DNA of 64,000 bases from Planctomycetota bacterium (GTDB lineage Bacteria > Planctomycetota > Phycisphaerae > Phycisphaerales > UBA1924): NCBI GenBank assembly GCA_013285505.1, contig CP053450.1, forward strand, positions 976,796 to 1,040,795. Reading direction: 5' to 3'. The first letter of the stretch is position 1. Each line of letters starts with the position of its first letter. A program made the translations under genes and the position numbers. A model generated the notes under the pieces. That model was not told where the DNA came from. It searched no databases and saw only the letters and a list, made by a program, of their open reading frames with translations. This document shows, in pieces, positions 44,098 through 52,268 of this stretch.

Positions 44098-45821
44098 TGG
44101 GCTCGGCCGGAGGACACGGAACGCTCATCGTGCTGGAAGGCCCCGACGGCGTCGGGAAGACCACCATCGGCAAGCTCGTCGCGGCGGAGCTGCGTCGGCG
44201 TGGCGACGACGTCGTAGAGCTCTCGTTCCCGGGGAAGGAGCCCGGCTCGGTCGGAGAACTTGTGTACAAGGTGCACCACGACGACGGTCCGGCCCGAGCC
44301 GATGAGATCACGCGGCTGTCGATGCAAGCGCTGCATATCGCCGCGCATCTCGACGCCATCGAACGCCGGATCGCGCCCGCTCTGCGCGACGGCGCCACGG
44401 TGGTTCTCGATCGGTATTGGTGGTCCGCGTGGGTGTACGGAATCACCGCGGGCTGCGATCGCCGAACCCTGCGAGCGCTTATCAACGCCGAACGCACCGC
44501 GTGGAGAGATCTCCGCCCGGCTCTTGTGGTCCTCTTGCAAAGACCGGCCCCGCTCGATCGTGATGTGAACATTAAGGACTGGGGCTCACTCGTGTCCGAG
44601 TACCGGCGCCTGGCTTCCCGTGAAGAAAAGACATCACATGTGCTGCGCATGGACAACAAGGGAGAACCCGGGCTGGTAGCGGAAGGCATCTTGGACGCCC
44701 TTCCGTGCCGTGCCCGGCGAGGCCCGTCCGAGAGCGACGGGCGAAAGCTGATCACTGAAACAAAGCCCCGGGCGCGTCGCAACTCTCGGGGGGGGATTCT
44801 CCCCCTGAAACCAACCGTTGTGTACGACACGTATTGGCAGTTCGCGGCTGAGCGTCAGCGTGTGTTCTTCCGACGACTGGAAGGCTCGCCGCCCCCTTGG
44901 ACGCGCGATCCCATCATTGCGGCGCACAAGTTCACCAATGCGTATCGGGCGTCGGATCGGGTCAGCCAGTATCTGATCCGCCGGGTCATCTACCGTGACG
45001 ACCTCCCAGCCACCGCGGAAGACGTGTTCTTCCGGGTCATGCTGTTCAAGCTGTTCAACAAGATCGAGACGTGGGAGGTACTCGAACGGGAGCTCGGCCC
45101 CCTGGTCGTGGAGGACTTCGCCTTTGAGCCTTACGACGCGGTGCTCTCGCGCGCGATGCAGTCGGGTCACACGATCTACTCGGCCGCATACATCATGCCC
45201 TCCGGGGGTGGCTCGCTCGGCCATGATCGGAAGCACAGGAATCACCTCGTGCTCCTGGAGCGGATGCTCGATGAGAGCCTCCCGGCTCACCTGACGGCTT
45301 GCGGCACGATGCAGCGAGCGTTCGAGCTCCTCAAGTCGTACCCCGGGATCGGCGACTTCCTCGCATACCAGTACGTGACCGACCTGAACTACAGCGAACT
45401 CACCGACTTCTCCGAATCGGGCTTTGTCGTTCCAGGTCCGGGCGCACTCGATGGCATTCGGAAGTGCTTCATCGACACAGGCGGGCTGAACGAGCCGGAG
45501 ATCATCCGTTTCATGGCTGACCGCCAGGAGGCGGAGTTCGATCGACTCGGTCTCGACTTTGAGTCGCTCTGGGGTCGGCCGTTGCAGTTGATCGACTGCC
45601 AGAACCTGTTCTGCGAGGTTGACAAGTACGCGCGGGTTCGGCATCCCGAGATCAGCGGATTGTCAGGCAGAACGCGCATCAAGCAACGGCTGGTGCCGAA
45701 AGGCGTCCTGCCCGAGCCGTGGTACCCACCCAAATGGGGCCTAAACGACAGCATAGCTGAGTGGTGCCTCACTCATCGAGCGCAAGGCCCCGGCACACTA
45801 TACACCACCCGGTTGGAGTAG
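44097..45821 (+). CDS. Thymidylate kinase fused to 5-hmdU-DNA-kinase-like helical domain
   Basis: 574 residues; ATG overlaps the previous stop (TGATG). Residues 1-~205 are a dTMP-kinase-like P-loop enzyme: 'LEGPDGVGKTTIGKLVAAE' (Walker A), the 'VVLDRYWWSAWVYG' DR[Y/F] motif and 'VVLLQRPAPLDRD'. Residues ~255-574 match the helical HMUDK / alpha-glutamyl-putrescinyl-thymine pyrophosphorylase type domain: 'VYDTYWQFAAERQRVFFRRL', 'HKFTNAYRASDRVSQYLIRR', 'VMLFKLFNKIETWEVL', 'YPGIGDFLAYQYVTDLNYSE'. Such domains act in phage thymine hypermodification. The fusion with a nucleotide kinase is notable. Confidence 0.8.
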   Translation: MGSAGGHGTLIVLEGPDGVGKTTIGKLVAAELRRRGDDVVELSFPGKEPGSVGELVYKVHHDDGPARADEITRLSMQALHIAAHLDAIERRIAPALRDGATVVLDRYWWSAWVYGITAGCDRRTLRALINAERTAWRDLRPALVVLLQRPAPLDRDVNIKDWGSLVSEYRRLASREEKTSHVLRMDNKGEPGLVAEGILDALPCRARRGPSESDGRKLITETKPRARRNSRGGILPLKPTVVYDTYWQFAAERQRVFFRRLEGSPPPWTRDPIIAAHKFTNAYRASDRVSQYLIRRVIYRDDLPATAEDVFFRVMLFKLFNKIETWEVLERELGPLVVEDFAFEPYDAVLSRAMQSGHTIYSAAYIMPSGGGSLGHDRKHRNHLVLLERMLDESLPAHLTACGTMQRAFELLKSYPGIGDFLAYQYVTDLNYSELTDFSESGFVVPGPGALDGIRKCFIDTGGLNEPEIIRFMADRQEAEFDRLGLDFESLWGRPLQLIDCQNLFCEVDKYARVRHPEISGLSGRTRIKQRLVPKGVLPEPWYPPKWGLNDSIAEWCLTHRAQGPGTLYTTRLE

Positions 45822-45824
45822 ACG

Positions 45825-46709
45825 ATGCACCTCAACGAATACCAGACCAGCGCGCATAGAACGGCTCAGAAGGCCCACATCCAAGGCACCGATGAGATGG
45901 TGCCCATCCTCGGCCTCGCGGGCGAGGTGGGGGAGCTACTCAACGAGTACAAGAAGAAGCTCCGCGACGGCGACGCTCACGAGCGGTTCCCCGAACGAGT
46001 CGTGGAGGAACTCGGCGATATCCTGTGGTACGTCGCCGAGACGGCCAGCCGGTTCGGTCTTGACCTCGAAACAGTCGCCGATCGCAACCTCGCGAAGACG
46101 AGATCACGCTGGGGTACGGACGATGTCGATGGCACACTCTTCCAGTCCCACGCCTTCGATGCCGGGTTCCCTGCGGAGGAGCGATTCCCCCGGAAGCTCG
46201 AGGCGGACTTTCGCCGATTCGAGGATGACGGGGTAGTAAAGACACGGGTCTTTGTCGATGGCAAGCAGATGGGCGACCCGCTGACGGACAATGCGCACAC
46301 GCCGGATGGGTACCAGTTTCACGACGTGTTTCATCTCGCGTGCGCCGCTGTGCTGGGATGGTCCCCGGTGATCCGCAAGCACCTGCAACGAAAGAGACGT
46401 AGCGACGGGCTTGTGGATGAGGTCGAGGATGGTGGCCGTGCGATCGTGACGGAGGAAGGCATCTCGGCCCTGGTCTTCGCCTACGCGTGCGATCACAAGT
46501 CACTCGAAGGTGTGAAGTCGCTCGACTATGACCTGCTCAAAGCGATACGGATCATGGTGTCGAGATTCGAAGCAGCCGTGTGCACGACCGGCGAATGGGA
46601 GCGGACGATCCTGATGGGCTACGAGGTGTGGAAGCAGGTCCAAGAGAATCAAGGAGGCCGTGTGGAACTCGACCTTGACGCCAGGACGATCCGGTACCTC
46701 GGGATGTGA
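45825..46709 (+). CDS. MazG-like nucleotide pyrophosphohydrolase with extra C-terminal domain
   Basis: 294 residues, 3 nt after the previous stop. Residues ~20-100 carry the MazG metal motif: 'LGLAGEVGELLNEYKKK' and 'RVVEELGDILWYVAETASRF' (ExxE...ExxD). Residues ~105-294 form a second domain ('YQFHDVFHLACAAVLGWSPV', 'ISALVFAYACDHKSLEGVKS') found in long MazG-like proteins, helical and of unknown role. It would hydrolyse (modified) dNTPs. Last gene of the operon. Confidence 0.85.
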   Translation: MHLNEYQTSAHRTAQKAHIQGTDEMVPILGLAGEVGELLNEYKKKLRDGDAHERFPERVVEELGDILWYVAETASRFGLDLETVADRNLAKTRSRWGTDDVDGTLFQSHAFDAGFPAEERFPRKLEADFRRFEDDGVVKTRVFVDGKQMGDPLTDNAHTPDGYQFHDVFHLACAAVLGWSPVIRKHLQRKRRSDGLVDEVEDGGRAIVTEEGISALVFAYACDHKSLEGVKSLDYDLLKAIRIMVSRFEAAVCTTGEWERTILMGYEVWKQVQENQGGRVELDLDARTIRYLGM

Positions 46710-46710
46710 A

Positions 46711-47109
46711 CTACGCCATCGCACAAGCCGCCGCCGCCGCGTAGTCGCCCGCGTGGGTAATGGTGACGAGTACACAGCGCACGCCGATCCGCTTCGCCGC
46801 CGCGGCCGCACCGCCGGTCAATCGAACTCTCGGGGCTCCGTACTCGTCCGCCAGGATCGTGATGTCCTGCCAAGCAACTTCGTCATCAAATCCGCACCCC
46901 AGCGACTTCACGACGGCTTCCTTGGCGGCAATGCGCCCCGCAAGTGTTTCAACCGATTCAGCGCGCGTCCCAAGCGTGTCGATCTCTGTTGGCGTTAGCC
47001 ACGCACACGCCGCATTTGCATCACGACGCAGCGCAAGCATGATGGTGTCGATCGGCACAAGGTCGAGACCAAGGCCACGGAGTGGTGTTGTATTGGATCT
47101 GTCCTTCAT
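46711..47109 (-). CDS. acpS: AcpS-type 4'-phosphopantetheinyl transferase
   Basis: 132 residues from ATG 47109; ATG 47139 gives 10 more residues. Family motifs: 'GLGLDLVPIDTIMLALRRD', 'LAGRIAAKEAVVKSLGCGF', 'WQDITILADEYGAPRVRLTG' and 'CVLVTITHAGDYAAAAACAM'. It transfers phosphopantetheine to acyl carrier proteins. Its stop is 1 nt past the convergent MazG gene. It could be a housekeeping gene marking the edge of the accessory segment; no carrier protein or synthase gene is visible. Confidence 0.85.
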   Translation of the reverse strand: MKDRSNTTPLRGLGLDLVPIDTIMLALRRDANAACAWLTPTEIDTLGTRAESVETLAGRIAAKEAVVKSLGCGFDDEVAWQDITILADEYGAPRVRLTGGAAAAAKRIGVRCVLVTITHAGDYAAAAACAMA

Positions 47110-47412
47110 GAGTGTGCCGCACTCCTTGCTACTTGCCACGTAGTCTAGTCGCTATTTGCATGATCACAGCGGAGCCTGTCACGGGTCGATCGGGGCAACG
47201 GGAGCGGCCGCGGTCATCCGTCAGGTTCTCTCCCAGTGGCTGAGTGGGATGTCGTGATTCACCGCACCAAGAAGGTCGCGGTGTCCGCATCCAACGAAGG
47301 CCGCTGCCGGTTACGCTGAGGCGGTCTGTCGCTGATTCCATGAGCGGGTGGCTCAAGGAGTGCGGCGATCGAGGTGCTGCCGCGACCCCGGTGATGGAGG
47401 CGAGCGATCATC
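47110..47412 (+). other. Intergenic stretch with conserved GNAT leader (copy B)
   Basis: The first 130 nt (47110-47241) hold no recognisable gene. From 47242 the sequence matches 4139-4308 of copy A, including the TTACGCTGAGGCGGT block and the 'CGGCGATCG' block. Short peptide readings in two successive frames are conserved here as well. This position is the left edge of island copy B. Confidence 0.5.
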
Positions 47413-48093
47413 ATGAGCGATTCCAAAGTCCGGCCTGACGTGCGATCAGAACCCGAGGAACCGGGCGACTACGCATTGGTGTTCAGCGTGCCACCACTCT
47501 GTCTTCACGACCACGAGCCCGATTCGAGAGTGATCACGCGCATCGATGTAGAGATCGTCTGCGATGTAGATCCTCAGTCGGGCTTTGTCTCGGACACCAT
47601 CCCCGTAGGCAGTGCTCTTGCGTATCGGATCGACGGCGATGAGTGCTCCGAACGGGGATGGTCTCTCTGGGACGCGTGCGACGCGTTCGAGCAGGAGACC
47701 ACGGACTACTGCGAGGTCCTGTTTGGCCGCAAGAACTGGTGGACCCCGGAGGTGGAGGCGATGTGCCCCGACGTATGGTCCGCCAACCTGCTCATCCTGA
47801 GCGAGGTGCGGATCGATCCCGCCCATCGCGGCAAGCGGCTTGGTCTTCGCGCGGCCCGGGTGTTGATGGACCTGTTCCCGGTGCCGGGTGGCCTGGTCGC
47901 CTGCCTGCCGCGACCGATGAGGAAGCCGGAACGAGCAACGCCGGGGATGCTTGTCAAGGACGACGAGGGAACCAAATCCGCGATCCGAGCGCTTACCCAG
48001 TACTGGGGCAGGATGGGATTCCAGCCCCTCGGCGAGACCGGCTACTGCGTTCTCGATCCCGCATTGCGCGCGCCGAGACTGAACGACCTCTGA
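47413..48093 (+). CDS. GNAT-like acetyltransferase-fold protein (copy B)
   Basis: 226 residues from ATG 47413. Same architecture as 4309-4986: unknown N-terminal half ('SLWDACDAFEQETTDYCEVL'), then 'SANLLILSEVRIDPAHRGKR' with the CoA loop and 'QYWGRMGFQPLGETGYCVL'. The start codon here anchors the start chosen for copy A. Substitutions are spread over the protein but the C-terminal block 'PGGLVAC.PRPMRKPERA' is invariant, suggesting a shared function. Confidence 0.75.
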   Translation: MSDSKVRPDVRSEPEEPGDYALVFSVPPLCLHDHEPDSRVITRIDVEIVCDVDPQSGFVSDTIPVGSALAYRIDGDECSERGWSLWDACDAFEQETTDYCEVLFGRKNWWTPEVEAMCPDVWSANLLILSEVRIDPAHRGKRLGLRAARVLMDLFPVPGGLVACLPRPMRKPERATPGMLVKDDEGTKSAIRALTQYWGRMGFQPLGETGYCVLDPALRAPRLNDL

Positions 48094-48182
48094 CGCGGGG
48101 CGTGCGAACAAACCTCGCTACCTCTCGACGCTGCCCGGGACGGCCGCGGGAGCCCCGCACGACTTCGCGGCAGAGCGGGGCC

Positions 48183-49238
48183 CTACGCCGCCCTCTCATA
48201 GCTCCTGAGCACCCCTCCCAGCCTCTGCCTGCACTCGATCTCCCCGCTCAGCCGCGGCGGCCCCGTCTCCATCGGCCTGAGGTTCCCCAGCCCCTTGTGG
48301 GGTCTTTCCCCGTGGTAGTGTTCCAGGTACTCTGTGACCAGGTGGTCCAGATGTCCCTTCCCGAAGCAGACAAAGTGGTCCAGGCACTCCCGCTTGACCG
48401 ACCCCACCCAACGCTCGGCGTAGCCGTTGAGCTTGGGCGCGCGCACCCGTATCCGCTTCGGACGCCACCCCACCCCGCGCAGCGCCCCGTCGAACCCCCC
48501 GCACAGCTTGGTGTCGTTGTCGTGGATCACGATCCCCGGCGTCCCCAGACCCTGCCGCTCGGCCTCCTCCACGAAGACCCGGACCTGCTTGGCCGACCAC
48601 GCGCTGTCGGCCCGGTCGGTGCACCTGCACGCGATCACCCGCCTGCTGTGGATGTGCATGAAGAACAGCACGTAGCACGTCCTGACCCCGCGGAGGGTCA
48701 CCACCGGCTTGCTGAAGTAGTCGCAGGCCCACAGCGTCTCGGTGTGGGACCGGATGAACCGGTCCCAAGAGCCCGTCCGCCCGTTGGGCCTCGGGCGCAC
48801 GCCAGCCTCCAACAGGATGCTCGCGACCGTGCTGGCGCTGATGTCGGTGATGCCGAGCTTCTTGAGCTCGCCCAGGATCCGGGTGTACCCCCACCCGGTC
48901 TCGCTGCCGATCTTGATCACGAGGTCCCGCAGCGACTGCGGCTTGCGGGGACGTCCAGCTCGGGCCGCCGGCCGGGGGCTCTTGGCCTCGCGCACCCACC
49001 GCCGGAACGTGTCGTAGGCGACGATCGAGATCAGGTCCCGCAGCGCCGGGCCGACCCGGGACCCCAGCTCCAAGAGCGTCCTCCGCTCGGCCCTGGTGAC
49101 CTTCAGCTTGGTCCCGAGCTTCTTGCGCAGGATCCGGTTCTCGGCGCGGAGGTACTCGATCTGCCTCGCCAGGTCCGCGTGCGTCGCCTGCATGAAGGCG
49201 AGGTACATGGGCTCGACCAGTCTTCGCAGGTGGGCCAT
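48183..49238 (-). CDS. IS transposase with rve/DDE core, intact (copy B)
   Basis: 351 residues from ATG 49238 (CAGGAG upstream). Coiled-coil/HTH N terminus ('ARQIEYLRAENRILRKKLG'), an HTH_21-like region ('GWGYTRILGELKKLGITDI') and the DDE core with 'WACDYFSKP', 'VIHDNDTKL', 'NGYAERWVGSVKREC'; C terminus 'RLGGVLRSYERAA'. Related to IS3/IS481-type enzymes. Longer readings upstream of 49238 run through the G-tract leader and are not favoured. Confidence 0.88.
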   Translation of the reverse strand: MAHLRRLVEPMYLAFMQATHADLARQIEYLRAENRILRKKLGTKLKVTRAERRTLLELGSRVGPALRDLISIVAYDTFRRWVREAKSPRPAARAGRPRKPQSLRDLVIKIGSETGWGYTRILGELKKLGITDISASTVASILLEAGVRPRPNGRTGSWDRFIRSHTETLWACDYFSKPVVTLRGVRTCYVLFFMHIHSRRVIACRCTDRADSAWSAKQVRVFVEEAERQGLGTPGIVIHDNDTKLCGGFDGALRGVGWRPKRIRVRAPKLNGYAERWVGSVKRECLDHFVCFGKGHLDHLVTEYLEHYHGERPHKGLGNLRPMETGPPRLSGEIECRQRLGGVLRSYERAA

Positions 49239-49249
49239 CGCGGGCTCCT

Positions 49250-49263
49250 GGGGGTTGTGGGGG
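49250..49263 (+). repeat. 9-bp G-tract repeat, short allele (copy B)
   Basis: Two G5 runs (49250-49254 and 49259-49263) with the same 9-bp period as the five-run array at 6149-6189. The difference of 27 bp between copies shows the array is a variable-number tandem repeat. Confidence 0.7.
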
Positions 49264-49411
49264 TGGACGGGGTTTTTGGACCCCTGAGAACAGGCCCCGG
49301 CGCGTCGCTCCGCCCCGGTTCGCCGACACCTCCGCCGACACCTGCAACCGGGCACGACCGGATGCATCCGGGACCATCCCGGGTGTCGTCGCCACCCCCC
49401 GTGACGGGCCG

Positions 49412-49427
49412 GAATCGCCGATTCTGG
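49412..49427. repeat. 16-bp palindromic motif (copy B)
   Basis: GAATCGCCGATTCTGG, as at 6337 and 41667. Lies 38 bp from the tRNA fragment, same relative place as in copy A. Confidence 0.5.
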
Positions 49428-49465
49428 GCCCTCAGGGGCGTTCGTGCGGCGGTGCTGACGACGCC

Positions 49466-49504
49466 TTAGGAAAGCGATGCTCTATCCAACTGAGCTACGG
49501 GGGC
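49466..49504 (-). pseudogene. 5' half of tRNA-Arg(CCU) (copy B)
   Basis: 39 nt identical to the copy A fragment: acceptor GCCCCCG, D-arm, anticodon stem TCGCT and loop TTCCTAA, then no tRNA structure. The continuation GGCGTCGTCAGCACCG is also shared with copy A, as expected for an element-borne attP arm rather than a chance host junction. Confidence 0.8.
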
Positions 49505-49636
49505 TTCGTGCAAAAACACCGTATTTTTCAGCCGATTTGACTCTCGGCTTGTTCGCGCCTCATGTCTGACGACACCCGTTACGACACCTGCTCGGGTGTC
49601 GTCCGCTATGCTGGCGGGTGTCGCAGGGAGGCGGCG

Positions 49637-50932
49637 ATGCCACAGGATACCACCACCAAGAAGGCCCCGGCCAAGCGGGGTTCCACGGCTCGGGCCACGG
49701 ACGACCGGCCCTCCAAGCCCTACCCGACGTTCCCCCTGTTCCCCCACCGGAACGGCCAGTGGGCCAAGAAGATCCGGGGGCGGTTCGTCTTTTTCGGGGT
49801 CTGGGCCGACCCCATGGGGGCCCGGGACCGCTACCTCGCTCAGAAAGACGAGCTCCACGCGGGGCTGGTGCCCCGGAGGCGGGCAGCGCCGTCGATCGGG
49901 GCCCCGGCCTCGACCCCGGGCACGGCCGCCGCAGCGGCCGCCGACGTGCCGACGCTGCGGGACCTCGCCAACCACTTCCTGACGGCCAAGAAGCGGCAGC
50001 GCGAGTCGGGAGAGCTGTCGCTCCGGTCGTTCGACGATCTCTACCGCACCTGCTCGATGGTGCTCGAGCACCTCGGGCGGCACCGACGCCTCGACGACAT
50101 CACGACCGAGGACTTCGGCGGCCTCCGCGCCAACCTGGCCGAGGGCCGCGGGCCCGTGACGCTGGCGATCCACATGCAGCGGATCCGGTCGATGTTCAAG
50201 TACGGATTCGAGTCCGGGCTGCTGGACCGGCCGATGCGGTTCGGCACGGAGTTCAAGAAGCCGGCCAAGCGGGCCATGCGGCAGTCGAAGCAGGAGCGCG
50301 GGCCGCGGATGTACGAGCCCGACGAGATCTCCCTGCTGCTAGGGGCGGCGGGGTTGCAGCTACGGGCGATGATCCTGCTGGGGCTGAACTGCGGGATGGG
50401 CAACACCGACGTCGCTTCGCTGCCCCAGGACGCTCTCGACCTCGACAAGGGGCTGGTGGAGTTCCCCCGACCCAAGACGGCGATCCCGCGTCGGGCGATG
50501 CTCTGGCCAGAGACCGTTGAGGCGCTGCGGACCGCGCTGGAGGTCCGGCCCCGGGAGAAGCTGGCCGAAGACAATGGGCTCGTCTTCATCACCAAGTACG
50601 GCCACCGGTGGCTGCGGGTGAAGAAGCCGGGCCCGCGGGCCAAGAAGGGCACGCAGGCCGTGACGGTTGATGCGGTGGCCCTCGAGTTCGGCAAGCTGCA
50701 GCGGCGGTGCGGGATTGAGAGCGCTGGTAGGGGCTTCTACGCACTGCGGCACACGTTCCGGACGGTCGCTGACGAGGTGAACGATCGGCCCGCGATCGAT
50801 TTGATCATGGGCCATCAAGACGGCAGCGACATCGCTTCGCACTACATTGAACGCATCGGCGACGAGCGGCTGCGGCGCGTGACGGATCACGTGCGGGAAT
50901 GGTCGCCGATGGGCGTCGCGACGTCGAAATGA
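49637..50932 (+). CDS. Phage-type tyrosine integrase, intact (copy B)
   Basis: 431 residues from ATG 49637 (GGGAGG upstream). A basic N-terminal tail, an arm-binding-like part ('RNGQWAKKIRGRFVFFGVW'), a core-binding domain ('TLRDLANHFLTAKKRQRESG') and the catalytic domain. Catalytic features: 'FYALRHTFRTVADEV' (H-x-x-R), 'IDLIMGHQDGSD' and Tyr in 'SHYIERIGDE'. Box I reads 'LNCGMGNTDVASLP', lacking the usual Arg; this variant is seen in planctomycete phage-type integrases. It likely acts at the tRNA-derived core just upstream and could also mobilise copy A. Confidence 0.9.
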   Translation: MPQDTTTKKAPAKRGSTARATDDRPSKPYPTFPLFPHRNGQWAKKIRGRFVFFGVWADPMGARDRYLAQKDELHAGLVPRRRAAPSIGAPASTPGTAAAAAADVPTLRDLANHFLTAKKRQRESGELSLRSFDDLYRTCSMVLEHLGRHRRLDDITTEDFGGLRANLAEGRGPVTLAIHMQRIRSMFKYGFESGLLDRPMRFGTEFKKPAKRAMRQSKQERGPRMYEPDEISLLLGAAGLQLRAMILLGLNCGMGNTDVASLPQDALDLDKGLVEFPRPKTAIPRRAMLWPETVEALRTALEVRPREKLAEDNGLVFITKYGHRWLRVKKPGPRAKKGTQAVTVDAVALEFGKLQRRCGIESAGRGFYALRHTFRTVADEVNDRPAIDLIMGHQDGSDIASHYIERIGDERLRRVTDHVREWSPMGVATSK

Positions 50933-50964
50933 GCATCGAAACACGAATGCTGAGGGAGAATGCT

Positions 50965-51627
50965 ATGGGTGCAAACAAGGACGTTTTGTGGGACGGGATC
51001 ATGTTCAGGTTTAGTCGTACGCACCATATCCCCAATGATCCAGAGAGCTGGCAGGAGCTACGAGAGGCCTTCGTGGAAGGGCAGGATCCGTTGTGCCTAC
51101 TGGATCATGTAGAGGCCGACCTTCGGTGGTGCATTGAGCAGGGCGACCAGGGGAAGACGGGACGATCAGCGAACGGGGTGGCGAGTTCGAGCTCACGGTG
51201 GAATGGGCTCCCGGAATTCCGCGCCGACCAATCGGAGGCGGCGCTTCGGGTTGTCGATGATCTGCGTCGATTCATCGAGCAGCATCCGGATTCGGGAACC
51301 GGGATCGTGTGGGCCTTTGGGCTTGGGGCGGCGATGGAGACCCTCCGTCTCATCAGGTATGAGCCCGACGTCGATTGTGGTCATCGTGTGAGGCGCGGTG
51401 CTTCTTCGGGCGGCACCATCAAGGGCGGGCGTCATGCGGCTCGAAACGCCGAAATCGTCGCCGCATGCAAAGTGCGGCGGGCCCAGAATCCCGACGCGAG
51501 CGGTACGAGAATCTGTCGTGATGTTGGCGGCGAGTTCGGCCTCAAGGCAGAGACTGTTCGGCAGATCTGGAACCGCTCCGTGCCCGGCTCTCACAAAAAA
51601 GTTCATGAAATGCCCCCCACTTCATGA
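50965..51627 (+). CDS. Conserved island protein of unknown function (copy B)
   Basis: 220 residues from ATG 50965 (GGGAG upstream). Shares 'DVLWDGIMF', 'FRADQSEAALRVVDDLRRFI' and 'YEPDVDCGHRVRRGASSGG' with copy A, with a divergent middle. C-terminal 'FGLKAETVRQIWNRS' is HTH-like. A poly-A run and a different end follow. No known family. Confidence 0.7.
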   Translation: MGANKDVLWDGIMFRFSRTHHIPNDPESWQELREAFVEGQDPLCLLDHVEADLRWCIEQGDQGKTGRSANGVASSSSRWNGLPEFRADQSEAALRVVDDLRRFIEQHPDSGTGIVWAFGLGAAMETLRLIRYEPDVDCGHRVRRGASSGGTIKGGRHAARNAEIVAACKVRRAQNPDASGTRICRDVGGEFGLKAETVRQIWNRSVPGSHKKVHEMPPTS

Positions 51628-51650
51628 GGTCCTAGGGGCCAAATGGCGGC

Positions 51651-51930
51651 GTGTGCAAGTCGCCGCAAGAAACACGACCGCCCGCGATCAGCCTTGACGA
51701 GCAGCTGCTGCCGCTCGCGCAGGCGGCCAAGCTGCTCCCCGGACGCCGCCACGGACGCCCGCCAGCCGCCGAGCACCCTCTACCGATGGGCGTGCTCCGG
51801 ACTGAGTGGAGTCCGCTTGGAAGTCGTGCAGGTGGGCGGAACGATGTGTACCAGCCGGGCTGCTATGGAGCGGTTCTTCACCCGACTCGCTGCGGCACGC
51901 CCGCCCGCGAAGGCGGGTGACGATGGCTGA
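51651..51930 (+). pseudogene. DUF1580-type helix-turn-helix protein, frameshifted (copy B)
   Basis: Corresponds to 8650-8928 but has one extra base near 51770, between 'GRRHGRPPA' and 'STLYRWACSGLSGVRLEVV'. The shift falls in the recognition region, so the product would be truncated. The intact version is in copy A. Confidence 0.8.
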
Positions 51931-52201
51931 GTGGCTGACCCCAAGGCAGATCGCAAAGAGCCGTGGCATCCGACCCGGAACCGTTTACGGCTGGATCAGG
52001 TCCGGAGAGCTGCTCGCGGTTGACCATGCGGCGAGCGCACAGGGTCCGGCCCGGTGGAGGGTCAGCCAAGGTGCTCTCTCGGCGTTCGATGCCGGTCGAT
52101 CGAATCGTGCCCAGGCCAGAACAACTGAACGACGAGCGTCGGGTGCGGGCACGCGCGGATCCGTCGCGCAGCGAACCACCCGAGTCGTGGAGTTTTTCTG
52201 A
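51923..52201 (+). CDS. Excisionase-like helix-turn-helix protein (copy B)
   Basis: 92 residues nearly the same as 8921-9199: 'WLTPRQIAKSRGIRPGTVYG', 'WIRSGELLAVDHAA', 'WRVSQGALSAFDAG'. MerR/HTH_17-type. Overlaps the end of the broken DUF1580 gene by 8 nt, so translational coupling may be disturbed. Confidence 0.8.
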   Translation: MAEWLTPRQIAKSRGIRPGTVYGWIRSGELLAVDHAASAQGPARWRVSQGALSAFDAGRSNRAQARTTERRASGAGTRGSVAQRTTRVVEFF

Positions 52202-52268
52202 TGGACCATCTATGGAGGCTGGCAGCACTCACTCGTCAAGTCGGACATGGTCAGGGGAGGTTGGGGCG

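Larger units (their letters stand above)
49324..49623 (+). promoter_or_regulatory. attP-like region: seven CGACACC heptamers (copy B)
   Basis: CGACACC at 49324, 49336, 49570 and 49582; GGTGTCG at 49382, 49595 and 49617. Spacings within each cluster match copy A to within a base, while surrounding bases differ, so the heptamers are under selection or recently shared. The tRNA fragment at 49466-49504 lies between the clusters and the intact integrase starts at 49637. Confidence 0.6.

Noticed and set aside
49394..49566. Terminal inverted repeats of the IS in the island
   Set aside because: Inverted CGACACC sites could be mistaken for IS ends, but they surround the tRNA core and do not flank the transposase on both sides.
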